From: JBHJHP01 sp042219825
Lineage (GTDB): Bacteria; Bacteroidota; Bacteroidia; Bacteroidales; UBA5342
Direction of reading: 5' to 3'
Assembly (NCBI RefSeq): GCF_042219825.1
Contig: NZ_JBHJHQ010000006.1
Coordinates: forward strand, 248,001 to 312,000
DNA: 64,000 bases
A program made the position numbers and the translations under genes. Shown in pieces: positions 26,491 to 36,036 of the stretch. Position 1 is the stretch's first letter. The number at the start of each line of letters is the position of its first letter. The notes beneath the pieces were generated by a model. It was given only the letters and a program-made list of their open reading frames with translations, was not told the DNA's origin and made no database searches.

Positions 26491-28542
26491 ATGCAGGATT
26501 TTTCAAATAACGACTTCCTGAATAACCTGAGGAATATTATTTATGATAATATCCGGAATCAGCAGTTTGGTGTCAGCGAATTAGCTGATAAAGTAGGTAT
26601 GAGCCGGTCTAACCTGTTACGAAAGGTTACCAAACAGGCCGGAATATCGGTTAGTCAGTTTATACGGCAGGTGAAGCTGGAACATGCTATGGAACTTTTG
26701 AGAAATTCTGCTTCAAATGTTTCTGAGGTAGCCTGGCAAACAGGATTTAGCAGTACATCGTACTTTATCAAATGCTTTAAGGAAGTTTATGGTTATTCTC
26801 CTGGTGAAGTTGCAAACCATCCGGTAGAAAAAACTTCGGACAAAACGGATCAACCTAAAAAAAGAAAGTTGACGTTAGTTTTTGGCATTCCGATAATTAT
26901 AATCCTGGCCGGTTTAATTGCTTTGCTTTTGTTTTTCCAGCCAGATGAGATTAAGAATCAGCCAGATAAATCCATTGCAGTTTTACCCTTTAAAAATGAT
27001 AGCAACGATTCTTCCAATATCTACATTATCAATGGGTTGATGGAATCAATTTTGAATAATCTGCAAAAAATTGAAGATTTAAGAGTGATCAGCCGTACCT
27101 CGGTAGAAAAATACAGAAATAGTAATAAAACTATTCCTGAAATAGCAAAAGAACTTAACGTGAAGTATTTTGTGGAGGGTAGTGGACAAAAACTTGGCGA
27201 CCGGATCATGCTTCATGTTCAGTTGATTAATGGTCAATCGGATTCTCATTTGTGGGCTGAGCAATATGAGGAAAATACTTCGGATATTTTTAAATTACAG
27301 CAGAATGTCTCCCTGAGTATTGCTCAAACTATAAAGGCCATTATTACTCCTGAAGAAGAACAACAAATTGATAAAATTCCAACGCAGAACATGATTGCGT
27401 ATGATAATTTTCTTAAAGGTCTGGAGTATTTTCACGCAGGAACAAGAGAAGGATTGATTATGGCCATTCGGTATTTTAAAACAGCACTTGTGCATGACCC
27501 GAAGTTTGCAAGGGCTTATGCCGATATTGCAATAAGCTATTATTACATGGATATTCTGCAGGCCGAGAAGCAGTTTACGGATTCCATTAGTTTATATTCT
27601 GATAAAGCATTGCTCTATGATCCGGAGCTTGCCCAGAGTTTGGTAGCCAGAGCCCTGTATTACATGTCAGATGGCATGTTTACGAAAGCTGAGCCTTACC
27701 TGGAGAAAGCATTGGAATATAATCCGAACTCAGCTTTTGTGATCAACTTTTTATCGGATTTTTATACGACATATATACCTAACAGTGCCAGATACCTGGA
27801 ATATGCATTGAAAGGCATTCAACTTGATATTGCCTCCAACGATTCATCGACAGCCAGCTTTATTTATTTGCATGTGAGCAATGCGTTGATCCAAAACGGC
27901 TTTGCAGATGATGCCATATACTACATAAATAAATCGCTTAGCTACAATGCGAATAATCTTTATTCCCAATATGTTAAAGCATATATCCTTTTTGCGGGTA
28001 GTAAAAATATGGATCAGACGCTTAAGCTATTGCTTGAGGTTTACGAAAAGGACACCACCCGAATGGATGTTCTTCAGGAAGTAGGAAAGATGTATTATTT
28101 TAAGGAAGATTACTCCAATGCCCTTAAATATTATCAACGATTGATAGATGTCAGGGAAACGTATAATATGGACTTATTCTGGTACGAAGATCCTAAAATC
28201 TGTACGGTTTTAAAAGAAACAGGAAATGTACAAAAAGCTGATTCCCTCATGGAAAGTTATCTCAGAAGGGCAGAGCAGGATAAATCAATCTACAGGGATA
28301 TGATGCTGGCCTTATATTATGCCTTTGAACATGATAATGAAAAGGTGTTTGAGCACATGAACTTATTTGCTAAACAGGATAACTATCATTACTGGACTGT
28401 TGAATTTACAGAGATGGATCCAATTTTTAAGGGAGTTGTGCATACCAGAGAGTTTGAAAAAATTCTCGAAGGGATTAAATCAAAATTTAACAAGCGCCAT
28501 AACCGGTTAAAAACGGAACTGAAGAAAAAGGGACTGATCTGA
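26491..28542 (+). CDS. Membrane-spanning AraC-type regulator with periplasmic TPR domain
   Basis: From ATG 26491 this is a 683-residue protein. Residues ~10-108 form an AraC-type double helix-turn-helix (GVSELADKVGMSRSNLLRKVTKQAG ... VSEVAWQTGFSSTSYFIKCFKEVYGYSP). One membrane helix lies at ~127-149. A domain opening SIAVLPFKNDS, the FlgO/adenylate-cyclase-associated type, covers ~160-285. About eight tetratricopeptide-like repeats follow to the end. The layout recalls CadC-type one-component sensors but with an AraC DNA-binding domain. The frame extends 30 codons upstream to a GTG at 26401, but that part is not domain-like. It is divergent from the ankyrin/acyltransferase genes, its likely targets (inference). 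Confidence 0.87.
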   Translation: MQDFSNNDFLNNLRNIIYDNIRNQQFGVSELADKVGMSRSNLLRKVTKQAGISVSQFIRQVKLEHAMELLRNSASNVSEVAWQTGFSSTSYFIKCFKEVYGYSPGEVANHPVEKTSDKTDQPKKRKLTLVFGIPIIIILAGLIALLLFFQPDEIKNQPDKSIAVLPFKNDSNDSSNIYIINGLMESILNNLQKIEDLRVISRTSVEKYRNSNKTIPEIAKELNVKYFVEGSGQKLGDRIMLHVQLINGQSDSHLWAEQYEENTSDIFKLQQNVSLSIAQTIKAIITPEEEQQIDKIPTQNMIAYDNFLKGLEYFHAGTREGLIMAIRYFKTALVHDPKFARAYADIAISYYYMDILQAEKQFTDSISLYSDKALLYDPELAQSLVARALYYMSDGMFTKAEPYLEKALEYNPNSAFVINFLSDFYTTYIPNSARYLEYALKGIQLDIASNDSSTASFIYLHVSNALIQNGFADDAIYYINKSLSYNANNLYSQYVKAYILFAGSKNMDQTLKLLLEVYEKDTTRMDVLQEVGKMYYFKEDYSNALKYYQRLIDVRETYNMDLFWYEDPKICTVLKETGNVQKADSLMESYLRRAEQDKSIYRDMMLALYYAFEHDNEKVFEHMNLFAKQDNYHYWTVEFTEMDPIFKGVVHTREFEKILEGIKSKFNKRHNRLKTELKKKGLI

Positions 28543-28549
28543 GTTTATT

Positions 28550-29830
28550 CTAGTACAGTTTCTCGATCGTAAAAATAAATTTGGTCCCTTTGTTTTTATT
28601 GCTTTCAAGCCATATTTTTCCACCTAGAAGTTCTACGTAGGATTTTGAAATGGTTAGTCCTAGTCCGGTACCTCCATATTGTGAACTGATGGTAGCATCT
28701 TCCTGTTGAAAACGTTCAAATATTTTATCCAGGGCTTCTTTTTTTATTCCGATACCACTGTCTTTGACAAAAAATTCGATTACATTTTCCTTAACTGTAT
28801 ATCCAAACGTAATTTCTCCTTTACTGGTAAACTTAATGGCATTGTTTAAAAGATTGGTCAGTATTTGCCTTAGCTTTAGTTCATCGGTTTTAATGACAAT
28901 ATCTTTTTGGTTGATTTCTGTTGCTAAATTAATTTTAACATCACGATTTTTTTGCTTGGACCGGTAAATCTCAAGCAATTCTGTCATAAGTTTGTTAAGG
29001 TCAATGAATGAATAATTTACGGTAACCTGCTTCGTTTCTATAAAGGAAATAGAAAGTACGTCGTTAATCAGGTCAAGCAACTGGAGCGAGCTGTTATAGA
29101 TTATATCGGTATAGCCCTTTACTGTTTCTATTGGTGTATCAGGGTCGTTGATTAGTTCTGCAAAACCACAGATGGCATTTATCGGGGTCCGTAGTTCCTG
29201 TGACATATTCTGCAGGAATGCTGTCTTTAGTTGATCATTTTCTTCGGCTTTTTCTTTGGCTTTTACCAGTTCATCTTCCATCCATAAACGTTGAACCAGA
29301 ATAGCAGCCTGATTAATTAACGGTTCAAGAATAGGTTTATAGGGTGTAAGATCCTTGTCTGATAGTATCATTAATCCACCATAATGGATGTTTTTTGAAA
29401 CAAACCCCATTGTATATAGATCCTTTACTTTCAGGATTTTTTCCATGATTCTGCAAATGGTTTTTGGTATTTTTCGGGCTCCCAGAGCATATAAACCACC
29501 TTCCAGTTTTTCAATATGACCACTTCTGAATAACTTCAGCTCTTCTGGTGTAACAGCTGAAATTGGAACTACGAGTTTTAAAGGATCAAATCCAATGGCT
29601 TTTATGAATTTATCAAAAGGCATCTCCAATCCAGCATATGCTTCAACTTTAAATGATTGAGTCTCTTCGTACAAAATAGATGTGAATACAATACCAAATC
29701 CAAGTATTTCTCTTATTTTTTCTGGTATAACTCTGTAAATTTCAAATCTATCAGTCGTCTGTAATAATTTGATTTGTAGTTCTGATATTATTTCAGCAGT
29801 TCTGGCATCTACAACATAGTCTTGTCCCAT
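28550..29830 (-). CDS. GAF-like sensor histidine kinase homologue lacking the phosphoacceptor His
   Basis: A 426-residue cytosolic protein. The N-terminal ~180 residues look GAF-like. Residues ~200-265 are a HisKA dimerisation domain and ~300-426 a complete HATPase with N-box NLLNNAIKF, G1 DSGIGI, F-box FERFQQ and G2 GGTGLGL. The H-box reads FLQNMSQELRTPINAI: the invariant His is Gln (residue 211, codon CAG at 29200-29198). Histidine autophosphorylation as usually drawn is therefore not possible. No response regulator gene is adjacent. It converges on the AraC-type gene with a 7-bp gap. It may act as a regulatory pseudokinase (inference). Confidence 0.88.
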   Translation of the reverse strand: MGQDYVVDARTAEIISELQIKLLQTTDRFEIYRVIPEKIREILGFGIVFTSILYEETQSFKVEAYAGLEMPFDKFIKAIGFDPLKLVVPISAVTPEELKLFRSGHIEKLEGGLYALGARKIPKTICRIMEKILKVKDLYTMGFVSKNIHYGGLMILSDKDLTPYKPILEPLINQAAILVQRLWMEDELVKAKEKAEENDQLKTAFLQNMSQELRTPINAICGFAELINDPDTPIETVKGYTDIIYNSSLQLLDLINDVLSISFIETKQVTVNYSFIDLNKLMTELLEIYRSKQKNRDVKINLATEINQKDIVIKTDELKLRQILTNLLNNAIKFTSKGEITFGYTVKENVIEFFVKDSGIGIKKEALDKIFERFQQEDATISSQYGGTGLGLTISKSYVELLGGKIWLESNKNKGTKFIFTIEKLY

Positions 29831-29955
29831 AAAGATGAATTATGAAAGCGATTCATTAAATTGCTTGTGATTAACAGGATTTTGTTCATACATTAAATAA
29901 CTGGGTTAAATTTCCAGGAATTAAAAAATATCGAATCTAAGGTAAGTATTTTATT

Positions 29956-29984
29956 AAAAAGACACTGCATTGCAGTGTCTTTTT
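29956..29984 (-). terminator. Hairpin after the duplicated-module T9SS gene
   Basis: Near-perfect inverted repeat AAAAAGACACTGCA / TGCAGTGTCTTTTT with a one-base centre, giving an A-run on one side and a T-run on the other. It lies ~87 bp beyond the end of the leftward T9SS gene and before the kinase gene, so it probably terminates the former. Confidence 0.75.
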
Positions 29985-30070
29985 AGAAGAAGTATATTGT
30001 GTACGAATAGCTTTAGATACTTTAAGATGAAGATACGGAGCAATCCGGGAAATTTTATATTAGATATAAA

Positions 30071-31849
30071 TTATTCATTCAAAAACAGTATGTCTCTGAA
30101 TACCGGAGTGTTATCTACTGCAATTAAAATAACATATGCACCGGATGGGACATTCAAAAGCAACGTTTTACTTATATCTCCCTTTTGGACAAGTTTGCCG
30201 GATAAGCTATAAAGTGCATATTCTGCAGAAACAAATTCTTCGGAATATTCCAATGAAATCTGTCCGTTAGTGGGATTTGGATATATTCTGGGACTTTGTT
30301 GTTGTGTATTTTCTTGAGCCAGATTCAGTCCGCAGTCAGGATATTCAGGATTATGATAGATCAGATTCCCGGATAGGCTGCAACAGGCAAATTCTGTAAA
30401 ACAGTAGTTTGTTGGAACCGGTTGCCAGTAAAACAATGGATTATAAAGGTCTCCGATTCCTTCAACCCATATTCTGTTAATCAGTCCTGTTAAAGCCGGA
30501 TTACCGTGCATGTAAAGTGTTTTTCTAATGCTACCATCCTCATATTCCAAATACTTTGTTGAATCAACATATAAATACACATTTGTATTTGGTTCAACCA
30601 ATATCGAATCTTCAGCGTTTAATGTAAAATCATATATCAGGAACTTCTCGTTATCGTTGTAATACACCCTTCCGTTTTCTTCGCTATAATAAACATTTGT
30701 GTTTCCATAGGGATAGAACCGCATAGCATACGGATTATCTTCAAAATTTGATGTGTCAATCTCAATGCTGAATCTGGTGTATCCGGGTTCTTCACTCAAT
30801 TCACCGCAATGTGTTACATATGTCCATTCTTTGCCGTCTTCAATGAAGAAGTTATATGGAGGTCTTTCTCCACATTCCGGATAGTCAGAATCCTGATATA
30901 GCAAGGAGTCATTTATATGACAGCAAGCCAGCTTGGAATAACTGCCGTCAATAAGCAGGCTTTTTTTGCTCTCAAATATGCCTCTTAAATCACCTATGCC
31001 TTCAATCCATTTTGTTACGGGGTTTGGCAATAAGGAAGACCCTGAAGGATAAGGTTGCGATATGTCGCTAAGAATCCAGTATCTTCGTCCGGTTTCTTCA
31101 TCAATTCCTTTTTCATTTACCTCAAAAGGAATACTATCATAACCCTGATATACAATATCGCCGGATTTGGCAGTAAAATCATACAGCAAAAATTCATTGC
31201 AGCCGTCAAAAGCTAAATCAGAGGAGTCAAGCTGATATATTTTGCCGTTTTCTTCGCGGATATACTTCGGAATAGTATCATAAACGTTTCCATCCGATGG
31301 TGTTAATAACGATGTGTTTACTTTAAGATAGCTTTTACCGTTCCAGCAGAAGTAGTGTCCATCACCTTTATCTATGGAATATTTCAACGACTTAAAGAAG
31401 GAATTCTCAAGTCCCGGAATGAGGTTCATCACATTCCACGACTTTCCAATCTGAACCAGTGGTTTATAATCTTCGTCAAGAATTCGATAGTTTTTCCCGT
31501 TTAAATTTACTGTTTCTGTACCAATCACTTTCTGTCCGGCATTTATTCTGATTTCAAACCGGCACATGCAATCACATTGCGCTTCGGCAGTATCAGTTAA
31601 CTCCATGAAAATGGTATCGTTAGGTTCAGCATTAATTTTAAGCGAAAAATTCGCACAACATTGTTCGGACCAAAGTATTTCCACAATAACAGAATCCTGA
31701 TGTATATAAACGATAACCTGATTAGAATTGTCATATGAAATGTCACTGCATTCTGCAGTAAAGTTATAATAATCGGAAAACTGAACCTGGGAAAAAACAT
31801 TGGTCATGTAAAAAAAAGAAACTGTGAGTATAGCGTAAAAGAATTTCAT
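30071..31849 (-). CDS. Secreted T9SS protein with internal duplication
   Basis: A 592-residue secreted protein: signal peptide to ~21, then an N-terminal Cys-rich beta domain with two closely spaced Cys pairs (EQCCANF and QCDCMCRF). Two related ~170-residue modules follow. Each has an EENG(K/R)(I/V)Y strand, a DFT-A-S/D segment, a W(I/V)EGIGDL motif and an ACC...Y-CG ending. A T9SS type A sorting domain of ~75 residues closes the chain (SPRIYPNPTNGQISLEY ... LNVPSGAYVILI). No catalytic motif is recognised. Modules of this wording occur widely in Bacteroidota T9SS cargo. Confidence 0.83.
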   Translation of the reverse strand: MKFFYAILTVSFFYMTNVFSQVQFSDYYNFTAECSDISYDNSNQVIVYIHQDSVIVEILWSEQCCANFSLKINAEPNDTIFMELTDTAEAQCDCMCRFEIRINAGQKVIGTETVNLNGKNYRILDEDYKPLVQIGKSWNVMNLIPGLENSFFKSLKYSIDKGDGHYFCWNGKSYLKVNTSLLTPSDGNVYDTIPKYIREENGKIYQLDSSDLAFDGCNEFLLYDFTAKSGDIVYQGYDSIPFEVNEKGIDEETGRRYWILSDISQPYPSGSSLLPNPVTKWIEGIGDLRGIFESKKSLLIDGSYSKLACCHINDSLLYQDSDYPECGERPPYNFFIEDGKEWTYVTHCGELSEEPGYTRFSIEIDTSNFEDNPYAMRFYPYGNTNVYYSEENGRVYYNDNEKFLIYDFTLNAEDSILVEPNTNVYLYVDSTKYLEYEDGSIRKTLYMHGNPALTGLINRIWVEGIGDLYNPLFYWQPVPTNYCFTEFACCSLSGNLIYHNPEYPDCGLNLAQENTQQQSPRIYPNPTNGQISLEYSEEFVSAEYALYSLSGKLVQKGDISKTLLLNVPSGAYVILIAVDNTPVFRDILFLNE

Positions 31850-32055
31850 AATGGTAAATTTTGAGGTAAACGAATCATTATTTATTGATATACTTATTAA
31901 TTTGATTAGGGAAACATAACTACGTAACTTTATGAAAGTTAGAGTTTGATCTTTTTAATGAATCTATATAGAGAGTTTTGGTTGCATGTACTATGTTAAA
32001 ATTTTTTAATTTCTGATAGAATAACTATTTTAGTTCAGTTTTAATTGTCTGTTGA

Positions 32056-33894
32056 ATGAAATATATATTACTCACTGTTTGTTTGTTGCTATCTATAGAA
32101 TTGACTGCTTCAGAATCGAACGCCGTATTATTGAATTATTCCACAAAAGTGGAAGTGAAAGGGAGCAGGAAAAAAGTTACAAATCATATTAAAATAATGA
32201 TTATGAACCGCTCCGGTGATGACTACAGCGTAATCGGCATACCCTATTCAGAAACCAACAGAGCTTCAATTAATTATGCATATCTGAAAGATAGCAATGG
32301 AAATATTCTGAAAAAGTTTTCAAACAAGGATTTTTATGTGCAAAGCGATATTTCTGATTTTTCTTTTTTTGAGGATGACTATCTCAAATTGTGTCCGATA
32401 AAGCATAATAATTATCCGTATATTATTGAATATGAGTATGAAACGGATAGTAAATCATATGTCTATCTGGAGTGGTGGTCGCCGGTAATGGACGATGAGG
32501 TTGCCACATTATCGGCCAGTCTGGATGTATATATCCCGGCGGATTTTCCCGTACATTATAAGGCTCAGCATGTTTCTGACTCACTTTTTGAATCGGATGG
32601 AAAACAGAAACATTTAAGATGGGAAGCCAGTTATCTGCCGGTCAGTTATGAATACTTTACACCGCATCAGTTCAGTATTTTTCCGAGTGTTCGCATTGTG
32701 CCGGATGCCTTTCACTTTGTTGAAGATGGAAAAAGTACCAGTTGGGAAGCCTATGGAGAATGGCAAAGCAGTCTGCTTGATGGATTGAATAAACTCACTT
32801 ATGAAGAACAGATGAAGATTAAGCGTTTGACAGATAAGTGTAGTAGTGATGAAGAAAAAATAAGAGTTTTATATGCTGATATGCAGAAGACAAAACGTTA
32901 TGTGAACATCTCTCTGGCTACTGGCGGACTTTTACCAAACAGTGCCTCTTATGTTTGTGAAAACGGTTACGGCGATTGTAAAGCCCTGACCAACTATTTT
33001 AAAAGTGCATTGGAATTTGCCGGTATCAAATCCTTTTATACCAAGGTATATGCAGGAAGTAAAGTAAGGCCGGTAGACCGTAACTTTGTAGCTCAGCAGT
33101 TTAACCATATTATACTTTTTATTCCAATGCAGCACGATACTGTGTGGCTTGACTGTACCAGTAAGGGGCCTTACAATTATCTTGGTTCATTTACCCAAAA
33201 CCGCTGGGTATTTGTTGTGGATGGATCCAATAGTCATTTTGTTAAAACACCTGCATTTGAACCTAAAGATGTATTGGAGACCCGAATTGGAAACGTAGAA
33301 ATTAATTCATCGATGTTATTGGCGGATTTTACCTCAAAATATAAGGGACGAATGTTTGAAATGTTCGATAATATGAACACTAATCTTACAGATAAGGATG
33401 TGGAGGAGTTGATATTTGATAATCTTGCAGATGAAGGATATATGCTTGAAAGCTATTCTCTGAAGCCTGTTGATAAAGAATATAAACATGTTGAAATTTC
33501 GTACAAAAGCTCCTCTAAGAAAGCGGTAATAAAAAGCAACGATGAATTGCTTGTCAGGCAATTTAAAATATATATTCCAGAAATGGAGGAACCGAAGGAG
33601 CGAAAGTTTCCTCTTCAGATTGACTACCCCTTTTATAAAATTGACTCTGTTTATTATTTTTATCCTGAAGGTTATGAACTGGGGATGGAAAATGACGATT
33701 TTAACATTAGTTCGCCTTATGGTGCGTTCATGTATGAATTCGTCCCGATGAAGGACCGGGTACTAATCGTTCGTAATTATAAACTTTATGCAGGAAATTA
33801 TCCTTTGGATATTTATCCGGAGTTTTATGCGTTTATGGATTCAATTCGGCAATTTGAGAAAAAGAATTTTTTAGTATTTAAGCTTAAACAATAA
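32056..33894 (+). CDS. DUF3857 / transglutaminase-like secreted protein, catalytic triad intact
   Basis: A 612-residue protein with a signal peptide (~1-19). The DUF3857 beta domain covers ~25-230 (NRASINYAYLKDSNGNILKKFSNKDF). A transglutaminase-like core at ~265-400 has the Cys/His/Asp triad: Cys308 in NGYGDCKALTNYF, His351 in FNHIILF, Asp366 in WLDCTSKG. A C-terminal beta region follows. Proteins of this type in Bacteroidota are periplasmic or surface enzymes of unknown substrate. The neighbouring gene, 3 bp downstream, is a paralogue without the triad. Confidence 0.88.
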   Translation: MKYILLTVCLLLSIELTASESNAVLLNYSTKVEVKGSRKKVTNHIKIMIMNRSGDDYSVIGIPYSETNRASINYAYLKDSNGNILKKFSNKDFYVQSDISDFSFFEDDYLKLCPIKHNNYPYIIEYEYETDSKSYVYLEWWSPVMDDEVATLSASLDVYIPADFPVHYKAQHVSDSLFESDGKQKHLRWEASYLPVSYEYFTPHQFSIFPSVRIVPDAFHFVEDGKSTSWEAYGEWQSSLLDGLNKLTYEEQMKIKRLTDKCSSDEEKIRVLYADMQKTKRYVNISLATGGLLPNSASYVCENGYGDCKALTNYFKSALEFAGIKSFYTKVYAGSKVRPVDRNFVAQQFNHIILFIPMQHDTVWLDCTSKGPYNYLGSFTQNRWVFVVDGSNSHFVKTPAFEPKDVLETRIGNVEINSSMLLADFTSKYKGRMFEMFDNMNTNLTDKDVEELIFDNLADEGYMLESYSLKPVDKEYKHVEISYKSSSKKAVIKSNDELLVRQFKIYIPEMEEPKERKFPLQIDYPFYKIDSVYYFYPEGYELGMENDDFNISSPYGAFMYEFVPMKDRVLIVRNYKLYAGNYPLDIYPEFYAFMDSIRQFEKKNFLVFKLKQ

Positions 33895-33897
33895 GAA

Positions 33898-35862
33898 ATG
33901 AAAAAAATTATCCTTTTAACACTTGTGGCCTTAACAGCACTGACATTGCATGCTGAAAAGATTATTATGGAAATGGGAAGTGTAAGTATGTCTGAATTAA
34001 AAATGACAACATACGATAACGACCCGGATGCTGAGGCTGTAACAATTTTTGATCTTGGGGAGTCTGCGTTTATCCATGAAGACGGTCAGGGGTTTATCAT
34101 TCGTTTCTCGCGGCAAACCAGAATTAAGATTCTTGATGATGCCGGCCTGGATTATGCAGAGGTGGAAATACTCATATATCGGACACGGGATATTTATGAA
34201 ACTGTAGAACAGATAAAAGCTGCTTCATTCCGGTTGGATGGAGACCAGCTGGTTAAAACCGAACTGGATAAAAAGGATGTACAGATTGAAAAGGTTAACG
34301 AATACTATGTTAAGTACAAATTTGTTATTCCGGACGTCAGAAAAGGATCGGTCATAGAATATTCATATGATATTTATTCACCGCGTATATTTTATTTAAG
34401 AGACTGGGAATTTCAGTCTGAGATACCAACCATTTACAGTGAATATGTTACACGGATGATCCCTTTTTATGAATATGTGTATATTTTAAAAGGTGCATCT
34501 TCTTTTGATGTGTATGAAAATAAGGTATCATCCACAGAACGTTATTTTGCCGGTCTTAAGTTTAAGGATAATATTTTTCGGGTCGGAATGAAAAATGTCC
34601 CTGCATTCCGCGATGAATCATTTATTACATCCAAAAATGATTATATTCTATCACTTGATTTTCAGCTGGCCAAAATACATCAGCTACAGGGTGGAACGCA
34701 GGATATCATGACCACCTGGGAATCTATGGTAGAGGAGTATGAAAAAAGTCCGAATTTTGGTAAGTTCATTAAGAAATGTGAGAAATCAGCACCAAAAATT
34801 CTGGACATGGATAAGGTGCTGGCCATGCCAAATGAAGAAAAGTTTGAGTACATCGTTGATTACGTAAAATCAGGTTACAGCTGGGATGGTTTTACCAGTG
34901 ACGGGGTTTCAAAATCAGTAAAGGATTTGACTAAGGAAAAAAGAGGAACCATCGCTGAAATAAACCTGTTCCTGACCGGATTACTCAGGGCTGCCGGATT
35001 TGAGGCATATCCGGTTTTGTTAAGCACAAGGGAGCATGGTAAAATACAACATAAATACCCGTTTGCAGATTTCTTTAACTATCAGATTATTTATGTAAAA
35101 GATGGCGAACACTCGTACCTGACTGATGGAGCCGATTATCTCTGTGATGACAGGCGTATTCCTGAACGCTGTCTGAACGACAGAGGGTTAATTGTAAAAC
35201 GTGGACCAGTTGAATGGATCAACCTGAATACAAAAATTGAGTCAGACTACCGCAGAAATATCACACTGAATGTTGAACTTGAAAAGGCAACGGCTGAGAT
35301 AATGGTTATTGCATCAGAATATGAAGCACTGAATCTGAGAAGAAAAATCGGAGGAAACGAAGATAAATTAAAATCGTATTATAAAGATTTACTGGGGGAC
35401 GAAATTGATTCCGTTGTATTTATAAAAAATGCAAAGGACAGAAACAAGCCTTATCTTGCAGCTTTTAAAAGCGAAATAGAACTTACCCGGCTAAATGATA
35501 AACTTTATGTGGCGCCATTTCTATCGTTTGCGGGTTCTGATAATCCCTTTAAACAGAAAGAACGCAAACTGCCGATTGATATGGTGAAAATCAGTAAAAA
35601 TGAGTTTCATACAACGATGAAAATTCCGGATGGCTATGTTATCGATTTTAAACCTTTGAATAAAAAGGTAGATAATGATTTGTTTGAGCTTGAATACCGT
35701 ATAGAGGAAGGTAATAATCAAAACGAACTTATCGTTTTACTGTCTTATAAGTTTAAGGATAAAGAGTATCCTGCACAGGATTATAAAAAGTTAAAGTCAT
35801 ATTATGAGCTTATTCTTGAAAAAGCGAATGAAAATATTGTGTTGAAAAAGTCAGAGGTATAA
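33898..35862 (+). CDS. DUF3857 / transglutaminase-like secreted protein, degenerate active site
   Basis: A 654-residue secreted paralogue of the upstream gene with the same layout: signal peptide (~1-19), DUF3857 domain (~50-240), transglutaminase-like fold (~310-415) and C-terminal beta domain. The position of the catalytic Cys in GTIAEINLFLTGLLRAAG is Ile352 and that of the His in FFNYQIIY is Tyr395; only Asp410 is kept. It is therefore unlikely to be a transglutaminase or protease. Family members with this AEIN wording are widespread in Bacteroidota. The two genes are 3 bp apart and probably made together. Confidence 0.87.
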   Translation: MKKIILLTLVALTALTLHAEKIIMEMGSVSMSELKMTTYDNDPDAEAVTIFDLGESAFIHEDGQGFIIRFSRQTRIKILDDAGLDYAEVEILIYRTRDIYETVEQIKAASFRLDGDQLVKTELDKKDVQIEKVNEYYVKYKFVIPDVRKGSVIEYSYDIYSPRIFYLRDWEFQSEIPTIYSEYVTRMIPFYEYVYILKGASSFDVYENKVSSTERYFAGLKFKDNIFRVGMKNVPAFRDESFITSKNDYILSLDFQLAKIHQLQGGTQDIMTTWESMVEEYEKSPNFGKFIKKCEKSAPKILDMDKVLAMPNEEKFEYIVDYVKSGYSWDGFTSDGVSKSVKDLTKEKRGTIAEINLFLTGLLRAAGFEAYPVLLSTREHGKIQHKYPFADFFNYQIIYVKDGEHSYLTDGADYLCDDRRIPERCLNDRGLIVKRGPVEWINLNTKIESDYRRNITLNVELEKATAEIMVIASEYEALNLRRKIGGNEDKLKSYYKDLLGDEIDSVVFIKNAKDRNKPYLAAFKSEIELTRLNDKLYVAPFLSFAGSDNPFKQKERKLPIDMVKISKNEFHTTMKIPDGYVIDFKPLNKKVDNDLFELEYRIEEGNNQNELIVLLSYKFKDKEYPAQDYKKLKSYYELILEKANENIVLKKSEV

Positions 35863-36006
35863 TACTTCGTTTAAAACCTGGTTCATTAAAAATAAATTAG
35901 GTTATTTATTGATAAAATAATTCATTTCACAAAACATGCTGCGTTTTGGTGTGTTATAGTTGTGGACAGAGCAAAACTTCACATTTTTTTTAGGATATAA
36001 GTTTTT

Positions 36007-36024
36007 GTTAGGTTTTAAACTAAC
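36007..36024 (+). promoter_or_regulatory. Imperfect palindrome before the desaturase gene
   Basis: GTTAG-N8-CTAAC with further AT symmetry between the arms, ending 13 bp before the ATG of the desaturase. The position fits an operator or a leader structure. Only five bases per arm match cleanly, so confidence is low. Confidence 0.3.
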
Positions 36025-36036
36025 ACATCATTTTTT

